Below, in pieces: positions 36,374-45,800 of a stretch of DNA of 64,000 bases. Every line of letters starts with the position of its first letter. Position 1 is the stretch's first letter. Both the position numbers and the translations under genes were made by a program. This stretch comes from Siphlonurus alternatus. Lineage: Eukaryota > Arthropoda > Insecta > Ephemeroptera > Siphlonuridae. The notes below the pieces were generated by a model. The model saw nothing but the letters and a program-made list of their open reading frames with translations, made no database searches and was not told the DNA's origin. The stretch spans positions 18,263,480 through 18,327,479 of the forward strand of contig OX463780.1 of NCBI GenBank assembly GCA_949825025.1, in the 5' to 3' direction.

Positions 36374-37823
36374 CTCACCACAGAAGACCTGTGCTACAGC
36401 AAGCAGCAGGAAGCAAGCCAGTACCGCGAATGCCTGAAACACACAAGCAAATAATATAACAATCATTATGACAATCGTTCTAAATGTTAATATATATAAA
36501 TTATACAACAAATTAAAAAAAAAAAAAAATGTGGAATGGAAATGATCGCATTTGTTTGTTTGCTTGAGAATTAAGTCATTATTTTTAACTATACAAATTG
36601 AAGAAAATTTAAAAACGACAAAATTAAATTTAATGAGAGCTAATGATTTTTAAAAATTACATGTCGTTACATATATACCAAATAAAAAACGATGACTTTA
36701 TAAATTTATACTAAACACCATAATACAATAATAATCTCAAGATTTCTTTTATTATAATTGATCACATTTTAATATGCATTAAAAGAGTGCATGTTTATTA
36801 AAAAATCAGAGTTGGCCTCAAATTGCGAGCGCCTTCTGTCGTTTGTTAATGATGGTTTAACCATCAGCAGGAGAAAGTGTTGCCAGCTTGCGCTCATCTC
36901 GATTAATTGCCAATCATCGCTGCTGCATACTAGTAGATGCATATCTGACGGGATCAGTAAGTTCTTAATTTGAGGGAAATTGACGTAGATATAGCGCATG
37001 CAGATATATGCATTTATATATTGAGTATAATTATATCTTAATGTTTAAAATACACACTCGTCGCCTTGGAAAATTTCTCACTTGCAGCCTTGTTAATCAC
37101 ATACTCACCATGCTCTGTGTTATTCGTTACGAGGCATAGTGAATTTAACAAGGCCGCAAAGGAAAATTTCTAAGACGACGACTATATAATAATTAAATTT
37201 AAAAGCTAGAATGTCACCTGTGTATATGTTTCTTTTTTATATATTATATTAATTAATATGCAACCAATCTTAAATCATTTTTTAGTAAATTTTATGTCGT
37301 ATTAAATTATTTTGTTTTACTGTTTAATTAATTCAGTCATTCATCTGAGTTATAATTTTATATGTAAAATGTAATGAATATTTTACCAATTTATTAATTG
37401 TATTCTGAGTTAATTATCATCAAATTTCAAATTTTATGCATTTCATCTTATTGCATATAAATTATACTGTCACAATTTTGCTCCACAAGTTCAAATTAAT
37501 GAGCTATGATGTTTTTCGATCAAGAGTTTTTAAAACTCTTACGGTTTTACTGTACATTATTATGTAATAATAACTAATAATACATACTATGTTTGATTTA
37601 TGAATAAACAAAAAATGAAAAACAAATAGGAATTTTAAAATTATACCGTGTTAACATTTTTTAAAAACAAAGATCATAAAGAAATTTAATTATTTTAACT
37701 ATGTGATTTTAACACCATCAATTAAATGAAGAAATGCTGATTATTCCATACAACTGCAATGTAGTAACGATTCGATATTCGATACAGTATAAAATACACA
37801 TAATTATAGAATATACAGTGTTT

Positions 37824-37905
<82 letters not shown>

Positions 37906-38928
37906 AAATTTGAACTTTGAATTGTCATGAATTTTGTGTCTTCGCTATTTTTTTTAATATGGACATTATGAAATAATCATGCTTTTATATTAAAATAAAT
38001 TATGCAATATATAAATTATGTCAAAGTTTAGTAGAGCATAATAGAGTCTTCTTTATACGTATTTTAAATCAATTAAATATAGTATAATATACGTACATAA
38101 TATGTATTTCAAGTTGTTTTGTGGGACACTACTAAACTTGTTTTAATTTATTTTACTCAATTTTTTGATATATTTAAGTTTTTAAACAGGTTAATTTGAT
38201 AATCCCGGGAAATGCAGGAGGATTTCTGCAATTTCTGATCGTTCAACAATTTAATTGGTTATTTATTTTATTTTATTATTTCACCCAAGGTACACACAGT
38301 ATTACAAGTAGCGGGGTGGGGGTAGCAAGCAAGGCACTAGAAGCACCATATCACAAGTGGCTGCTAACCTACAAATTTATAACAATGCTATAGCATAGGA
38401 TGCTAGAGTCAAAAACAAACAAATTAATTAACTATTTTTAAGAATATAATAATTCTTAAGAGCAGAAGGAAACTGCTTATCATCACTTTTCTTTACATTG
38501 CAGGGCAACTTATTCCATTCAGACACAGTCCTTATTAGAAAACCTTTTTTATACAACTCTAAACGAGCCTGTGGTGGAATAAGACTAACAACACCATCTT
38601 GCCCTCTAATTTGACGCCCATTTTTAACAGTATCAGTAATATTCAAATCCACCTGACCTGTTCTACACTTATTGAAAAATAGGAGATCAACTATCTCAAA
38701 TTGTTGACTTATTGGAACAATATTTGTTATATTGTTATATTTGTTATATTTGTTATTTGTTATAATTGCAAGAGAGAGTTTTGTGTTAGTTAAATTACGA
38801 GCAGGAAGGCAACAGGACGTTCCTGCACTTTCAGCTATAAGGTGACAATTTAAATTAATTTTTATTTAATTAAAATTAGTGCTATGACTTAATTGTAGAC
38901 GGTGCAGCTGTTTATCTCTTACCTTCAT
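35218..38928 (-). CDS. secreted glycine-rich protein with GWSA repeats
   Basis: Coding exons 38928-38923 (MK), 36433-36379 (AFAVLACFLLLAVAQVFC plus one base) and 35702-35218 join in frame (6+55+485 nt, GT-AG) to 181 residues plus TAA. Residues 1-17 are a signal peptide. The mature part is Gly-rich with eight GWSA motifs, mostly KGWSAGG, arranged as a roughly 31-residue composite repeat (GYGGGSGGG-KGWSAGGGGSGGGS-KGWSAGGSG) and ending GGGNKGWKG. Periodic Trp/Tyr in a Gly matrix suggests an extracellular structural protein such as cuticle or cement; no specific family is recognised. The exon plan matches the neighbour at 24076-28274, so the two are probably related in promoter and secretion cassette rather than by mature sequence. 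Exon 2 is followed within ten bases by a long CT tract. Confidence 0.82.
36303..36368. repeat. (GA)n / (CT)n microsatellite beside a splice donor
   Basis: About 32 GA dinucleotides. On the gene strand this is a CT tract beginning about ten bases after the GT of exon 2 of the GWSA-repeat gene. Confidence 0.95.
37058..37184. mobile_element. short imperfect palindrome
   Basis: CGTCGCCTTGGAAAATTTCT + GCAGCCTTGTTAA on the left matches the complement of TTAACAAGGCCGCAAAGGAA + AATTTCTAAGACGACG on the right. In intron 1 of the GWSA-repeat gene. Confidence 0.55.
37828..37900. repeat. (AT)n microsatellite
   Basis: About 36 uninterrupted AT dinucleotides. Confidence 0.95.
38417..38730 (-). pseudogene. 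LINE reverse-transcriptase C-terminal fragment
   Basis: Minus-strand open frame with VDLNITDTVKNGRQIRGQDG and the typical LINE terminal motif RTVSEWNKLPCNVKK, ending ALKNYYILKNS. Coding similarity extends upstream of its first Met (EIVDLLFFNKCRTGQ). In intron 1 of the GWSA-repeat gene. Confidence 0.75.
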
Positions 38929-38982
38929 GATGATGTTGCTGCTGTTGGAGGAGCTGAGATGCTGGGATGCTCGGCCTCAAGC

Positions 38983-38991
38983 AGTATATAT
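38983..38991 (-). promoter_or_regulatory. TATA box of the GWSA-repeat gene
   Basis: Minus-strand GTATATATAC lies about 60 bases upstream of the ATG at 38928, followed by a GC-richer leader. Spacing fits a start of transcription near 38955-38960. Confidence 0.6.
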
Positions 38992-39009
38992 ACCAGCCCA
39001 CTCGGAAGT

Positions 39010-39105
39010 GATAGCGATTTTAAGATTAGAGTCGCTCCGTCAACTTGGTAGACAGAAAGTGAATCATTAAATCGCGGGGGGCTCGAGTTCAATACCCAGC
39101 CATAA
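39010..39105 (+). repeat. possible tRNA-derived SINE fragment
   Basis: Contains a B-box-like GAGTTCAATACCC and an A-box-like CTTGGTAGAC at tRNA spacing, followed by CAGCCATAACAAAC. Too diverged to assign. Lies just upstream of the GWSA-repeat gene promoter. Confidence 0.4.
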
Positions 39106-39868
39106 CAAACAACCAGACTGCACTTTTTGTGACCCATAAGGAAAACTTGCTGCATATTTCAAAATATTTGTTAGGTAACTACAGAATACTTAATTGCGGT
39201 AATGTTCATAATAACAATACAATAGTAAACAATGTAAAGTTAGTGTTATTATATAATTATATACTGTATATTTTTACTGATATATATATATATGATTATA
39301 AACAAATAAAAGCTGCTAGAAACAAAAACCTGCATTTACGGATTTAATTTATTTACATGCTCACAATAAAAATTAAATATGTAATTCCATAATTATACTA
39401 TTATATTTCATGTACAAATATTGTTATATATATATTGATGATACATAAAATTGTGTCTTGTTTTGTTTTTGGCGGCGGTCTCATTATCTCACATTTTTAT
39501 AATTAATATTATATTATGTATATTGTCTCGCGGTCTTGGTTTGGGAACAATTATATAAATAGCATCTTATACAAAACATGAAAAAATGTATAATCTGGCC
39601 TCCAAGTAGATCTTCATACTCTAAATTTTAAATAAGTATATATGTCAATAATTATTGAAATTATATCACTAACTCCATATAAGAATTTTACATAATTTAG
39701 AAACTGTACACCTAGGGACAACATGAACTTTACTGATTTTACTCCTGCAGCTGCAGCTCCAATAATCTCCAAGCTCCAATTAATATACAGAGAGATATAT
39801 ACATGTAGATTTACAATTTTGGAAAATTTATGTTATACATTATTATTATATATATGAGGCGCCGCAGA
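39106..39868. other. AT-rich spacer
   Basis: No gene or repeat family recognised. Confidence 0.4.
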
Positions 39869-40053
39869 TCAAACGGATTTAAATCCAAGCCAAACTGGAA
39901 TTCTATTTTTAAGCCTCAGTTAATATACACCAACAAAAAAAATTATCCAGGTTCAAAAATGGTCTGAAATATATTTTTTTTGTTGGTGTAACTGCACGAG
40001 TCTTAAAAATTGAATTCCAGTTGAGTTTGGATTCAAACCCGTTTGATCCATGG
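39869..40053. mobile_element. palindromic element
   Basis: GATCAAACGGATTTAAATCC and TTGAATTCCAG-type complement at the ends; inner ACACCAACAAAAAAAATT pairs with TTTTTTTTGTTGGTGT. About 185 bp. Confidence 0.65.
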
Positions 40054-40175
40054 TGCATAATATTATATAGTACATTAAAAATATTCTGCAGTAGACCTCC
40101 AAGAGTTTGAGAAACTCGTACCGGGGAACGTCAATTTCATCGATTTTAATTTGTGACAAAAGATGGCAAGAATAA

Positions 40176-40271
40176 ACTATCTACTATCAGAACCAAAAAG
40201 GTGTGCCTCTCTCCTTATGGAACTTGTATGCTATTCAGGGGCACATCTTTTTGGTTCTGATAGTATATATT
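40176..40271. mobile_element. short palindromic element
   Basis: CTATCAGAACCAAAAAGGTG pairs with CATCTTTTTGGTTCTGATAG; loop about 45 bases. Confidence 0.7.
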
Positions 40272-40508
40272 TCTTTTAACAAATATGCACAACTATATAT
40301 GCATATAAAATTATATTATATAATATTATATGATCTCACAATCAGATGGTTTAATTAATTCTGCGGAAAAAAGGTATTCCGATTGACAATTCATATAAAT
40401 ACTGTATTTATTTATTTTATGGAATAAAAATACATTTGAATTGTTACAATACACATTTGATTATTTGAAAAATATAACTAATATATATAAAATAAATATA
40501 TAATATAT

Positions 40509-41554
40509 ATGTTGGCACCAAAAACCAAATTCGGGCAATGGGGCAAAGCCCGAAAAAAATGCGCACATCTATATAGGTGTGCCCCTAGCGATTTGAGCAA
40601 AGCCCGAAATCAACAAATATTTCGGGGTTTGCTCATTTAAATTTGCTCATTTCTAGAAGTGCTCAACTCGAAAAATGCAAACCCCGTCGAGAAGTTTTAT
40701 TTCGGGCTTTGCTCACTGTTTTGATCATTTCAGAAGTGCTCATGCAAAGCAAAGTGAAAAATAATAATTGGAAATTGTGCCGTATTATAGCAATAATTTG
40801 TAATAAATAAAAAACAATAAAATATTGTAAATTTAATAATATTTTAATTACACCACTTTTTTAATTAATTGCCAAAAATACAAATTTAACATTAGCATAG
40901 CGTGTATATTATTTTTTTTATTAAAATATTTCTGTCTGTATCAATGAAGTTTAGTCATACTAAATACGATTTTGACACACCTTTTATATTAATATTGTAT
41001 GTTACTTAAATTAAATAAATTTTTTACAGCTGATAAAATCATTTTAACTTAATTTATAGAACTTGCTATATAAGAAGCAAAGAGCTCCTCAGGATAGAAC
41101 CAAACCTACCAATTAAAAAAAAATTAAGAATGCAAAATAAATAATTATTATACCTGATTATTACCTGAACTTGACTAATTTTTGCAGGGATTACTATCAT
41201 GGCATTTTGAATTTCATTTATTTTTTTTCTTTGCACAACATGTTTTAGGTTTTAGATTGACAACCTTTCTTGCAGTTGCAAAAAACACAAAACCTTGCTT
41301 TGAATTTGCTAATGCTGCTGCTGATCTGAGAGACTCTTTTTCTTTGTCATGTGTGGTACGTCGTCTGAACTTAGAAATTGTTCATCTGCAACCTGGAATT
41401 CATTGCTAGAATATAATTGTAATCATACCTCATACCCTTTAATTATAAAATAAATGATAATATTAAAAAATTTAAAAGTGTCTCTCACATGGTCAGTGTG
41501 ACAAAATCGTATTTTTTCAATATGACTTGAATAATACAGAAATAAATGTTTTAA

Positions 41555-41585
<31 letters not shown>

Positions 41586-42155
41586 AAAAATACTATACAC
41601 GACACGCTGTTAAATGTTAAATTTTTATTTTGATCAATTAATAAAAAAAGTGATATAATTAAAATATTATTAAATTTACATTATTTTATTGATTTATTGT
41701 TTATTGCTATAATACGGCACAACAATTTCCAATTATTATTTTTCATTTTTGCTTTGAGCACTTATTCTAGAAATGATCAAAACAGTGAGCAAAGCCCGAA
41801 ATAAAACTTATCGTCGGGGTTTGCTTTTTTCGAGTTGGGACTTCTAGAAATGAGCAAATTTAAATGAGCAAACCCCGTCGAGAAGTTTTATTTCGGGGTT
41901 TGCTTTTTCCGATTTGAGCACTTCTAGAAATGAGAAATGATCAAATTTAAATGAGCAAGGCCCGAAATAAAACTTCTCGTCGGGGTTTTCTTTTTTCGAT
42001 TTGAGCATTGCACTTCTAGAAATGATCAAATTTAAATGAGCAATTAAAGCCCGAAATATTTGTTGATTTCGGGCTTTGCTCAAATCGCTAGGGTCACACC
42101 TAGGTGTGCGCATTTTTTTCGGGCTTTGCCCGAATTCGGGCTTTAGTGCCAACAT
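40509..42155. mobile_element. long-arm foldback element (family G), complete copy
   Basis: Ends GTTGGCACCA and TAGTGCCAAC. Outer arms carry GGGCAAAGCCCGAAAAAAAT, GCGCACATC...GGTGTGCCCC and GATTTGAGCAAAGCCCG; innermost arm AATAATTGGAAATTGTGCCG (40760s) faces its complement (41715-41745). The right arm is longer because the TTTCGGGGTTTGCTTTTT subunit is reiterated. About 900 bp of single-copy interior. Confidence 0.85.
41130..41411 (-). other. coding-like remnant inside the foldback element
   Basis: On the minus strand an acceptor-like ATTCTAG is followed by an open stretch NEFQVADEQFLSSDDVPHMT, a stop, and a second frame reading SKQGFVFFATARKVVNLKPK. It may be a decayed exon or transposon protein; family not recognised. 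Confidence 0.3.
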
Positions 42156-42185
42156 ATATATGTTAATTATATTTAACGCAACGGG

Positions 42186-42361
42186 GTAAAAAAATAAGGG
42201 GCGACGTACGATTCACGAAATTAATTAAAGAGTTAAATGTTATCCAGATAATTTTCCAACTTTCTCACTAAACGCGGTTATTAGCACCAGCTTAATTCAA
42301 TGTCACTAAAGATGGTTAGTGAGAAATCTGGCTAACACTCCCTTCGTGAATCGTGCCAATG
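42186..42361. mobile_element. palindromic element upstream of UBE3C
   Basis: ACGATTCACGAA at about 42208 pairs with TTCGTGAATCGT at about 42345; inner TTTCTCACTAA pairs with TTAGTGAGAAA. Confidence 0.6.
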
Positions 42362-42479
42362 TATAAATATAATATATATGACTTAGAAATCCACCGCGAT
42401 TCTTCGATTTCCCGGATTTTATGAGAAAATGATTTTTTAAAGCTCTTCGCGGCTGTAAACGTCACTAACTTCTCCGCGA

Positions 42480-42629
42480 ATCACATGACAGCTATGGCAG
42501 CGCCACCTATGGATGAGAAGAATGAATCAGCTGATTGTCAATGGACATAAAAAATATGTGTAAATTCTATTATGTTTATTAGAAATTGATGATTTCTACG
42601 GACCATTTGTACATAATCAATAGTTATAA
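42480..42629 (+). promoter_or_regulatory. likely 5' non-coding first exon and promoter of UBE3C
   Basis: A GTAAGT donor at 42630-42635 pairs with the acceptor just before 42809, making a 179-bp intron in the 5' leader; exon 42809-42937 then contains the ATG. The DNA just upstream (42450-42560) is locally richer in GC and CpG and contains GCAGCGCCACCTATGG and a TCACATGAC box. The true 5' end is not determined. Confidence 0.45.
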
Positions 42630-42817
42630 GTAAGTAGCTAATATATGATTTCTTAATTGTAAAAATAAACTATCCTTTTACATTAAATTTAAATTAATTT
42701 TGATAACTCTTGAGGCGAGGTCGTGGGAATGTGGGATCATTACACATGACATTTGAGCCAATAATCAATTTAATTTTCATGTATTACCCATATTTTTCTT
42801 TATTTTAGGACGTTAAA

Positions 42818-45800
42818 ATGTTCACGTTTAACGGAGATTTCCGCCGTAGACCTGAACAAGACCTAGCTGGAGCAAGCAGAAATAAGCAAAGAGATGTTTT
42901 GCTTCAAAGAGCACAGACTGAGCGACTTAAAAGAGAGGTGTGTTTGCATAGCATTATGTTTATTACGTAATTAGTGTGTGCGTTTTTCACTATTAATCTT
43001 TCAATGTGCAGGAACAAAGACGTCGTCAAACAAGTACAACGCTTCTGCAGGCGTTTGTGCGAGGCTGCCTTGCCCGAGCACAGCAGAGACGTTACCAACG
43101 GTCTTTGTTTGACGAGCTAGCCAAGTTACTGGGACCTGGAACCACTGCTGATGATCGAATACTCCTTGCTAAACTACTAGGAAAACTTCTCTTCTTCTAT
43201 AGACAGCAAGAGGACCCTTTAAGATTGGTAATATGCTTCATCATCATATAGAGTCTTAACAAGCGAGTGGTGACACTTGAAAATTTCCGGAAGAGTATGC
43301 ATATTTCTGGAAAGGATGCTGCAATTTAAAATTTAGATTTAATGTAATATTGATATTTTTAACATATTGTATTATGTAAGTTATCTTAATATTTTGTATG
43401 TTTCCAAACAGGATTTTTCATGTATGTCACATATTATCAACCAAAAATTAAAGTTCGTATCAAAAATTATTTTTTTATAATGCACATAAAGTTTACGTGC
43501 AAAGTCGAAACTTGTCTTTTTCTTACTAGGGTAACTGCCATGTAATATTAATTTTGAATAAACCTCTATATCCTATGACTGTTTTTGCCCCCAGATTTGG
43601 GTGTGCCAACAGCTGCTCCGGCGCCACGAGGCAGTCCTGGGCTGGTGCTGCTGTGACGAGCGAGAGGCCCAGGCTTGGCGCTGGCGAGTGCGTCGCCTGC
43701 TGCACCTCAGTCTGGTGCACCTGGTGCACGCCTCGCCAGGTGAGAGTGGCGCAGGGGCTGGCAGGGAGAGCCTGGCCGTGCCACTCAGACTGCTGGAGGT
43801 GTTCACAAGCTGGAGTTCTCTTGCTTCACCCTCACTGTTGTCACAGGACGCAGCAATCAAGCACACCGCACAGCTCTTCCTCTTTCTTGTCAATAGAGGT
43901 GAGTTCAATGGCAGTAGGGTACAGTTACCTTTCTGTGTATGTTTACAACAGAATCATTTACTTAAAGCCAAAACGTGTGCATAAGAAAAGAAGAAGATTA
44001 ACTTATGTGCAGTATGTTGTTTGTTTTTTTAAATAACCGGGGGCATACATGACCAAAATGTGTCAATTGCCCCAAAATACCAACCAACCAACCGTTTTTT
44101 TAAATAAGAGTACATCAGAGTAAATTAAGTGATTTATTGATGATTGTGTTCATCGTTTCTACGACTTAAATTACTTGTCGTAATGACAGACTAATGATAA
44201 TGCATAGATATGTAGATCAAATTTAATTTATTGTTGATTGTTTGATTTTAACCATCCCTTCCCCTAATCCCCAAATTTGGATTTAACATGGACGATACAA
44301 TTACTTGTCTTACTGTACCCTAATTATGTGACTTTGCAGGACCCACCCCCTTTGACATATCTGTATACCGTAAATTTGAACTCTTTGTATTGCTGTTCCA
44401 TTTGCAGGGTACTTCTGTCAGCTACGCTTGCTGCTGGAATCGCGGGTCCCTCCGTTGATGGAGGCCTCCCCCAACGCCCCCACGCCTCTCTCCGGCTGTC
44501 TGCTCGACATGCTCACGAGGCCCCTCCTTTTGCCTCGCAAGAGTGCAGGACCAGCATACATGTGAGTACCTCTAGTCATGCCAGTGAGTAAAATCAACCT
44601 TCTTAAGTAAAACTATTACTCTATCAATGACGGATTATTATCTTCTCAGAGCGAGTGTGCTGCGCAGTTTCTCAGACCACATCCTGAAGCCCTCCCTGAC
44701 AGAGCCTGTCCGCCTGTTTGTGATCCCCGCGCTGGCCGCTCTACCCAACTTGCCGTACTGTGAGCTGTTGGCGAGCCTGCACCAGCCCGGCGAGCAACCA
44801 TCACTCTCCCTGCTGTATGCAGTGCTGGCACTAGAGAAGAGTTCTGGTGGTAAGTTCTCTCAATGTAATGCTGCTTTCATTATCAGGATAGTCCTCATAG
44901 TTCAATGTATTAAGTTTTGTATTTCAGTAATTATGATATTTCCAAACTTTATATTTGATACACAGAACTTCATTTTATTTTGGTACCACATTTGAGTAGC
45001 AAAATCTGTACCAATGAAGCTTTGAAACTACTATTGTTACTTGTCCAGTGTCTCATAACTCATAACATCATTTTTGTGGCAGGTTCAGTAGCGTGGCTCG
45101 GCTCGGCCCAGGAGGCCCTACAATACCTGCAGGTGCTGGGCTGGCTCACGGAGCAGATCACCCCCGACCGACGACGCTCTCGTCCCTCCTCCCCTCACCT
45201 GGACCATGATGATGACTCGGGTTCAGACGACGAGATGACTAGTCTGCCAGGAGCAAACGAACACAGACAGGTGGGCAGTCCTTTGTAGATTATATGTCGG
45301 ATGTCGGGAAGCATCTGATATTTTGTATCATTATGAAATCGTGTCTACTTAAATCAATAAAATAGAATACAGTAATTTATTAATTCCTTTGACATACAAG
45401 CTGTGTGGAATTTATGACTACATACAGTATCATAAGTTGCAATATTTTATAATTTGTCTGTAGTTCAAAGAACATCACCTACCAACTCACTTTACTTTCC
45501 AGTGCTTGCTTAAGGTATAACCTGAGAATTTGTCTGTCAAGGTCAAGAGGCGTGGCTATAGTGGCAACACTGTTTGCATTGGAATGCGCATAAATTTTTA
45601 GGAGTGGGTGGTGACAACAGTCCTTGAGAACGTTGCCACATTTCTCATCACATATAGGTAACGATCATCGCCACGGTTCAAAATATATGAAAACAATTCA
45701 GAAAAATAGTCCAAAAAATTAGGTTTTGGTAAAAAAAAAGTAAAAGAATCTGTTGTATAGTTTTTTTGCAATGCTAATTAACAAATTTAACATTGGAAGG

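Noticed and set aside
37107..37111. Alternative first exon ATG|GTGAGT for the GWSA-repeat gene
   Set aside because: It lies inside a palindromic element with no good promoter; the ATGAAG exon at 38923-38928 has a TATA box and leader.
43526..43984. Antisense and out-of-frame open readings over UBE3C exon 3
   Set aside because: The exon is GC-rich; only the reading starting [14 protein letters not shown] keeps phase with both neighbours and matches the family.
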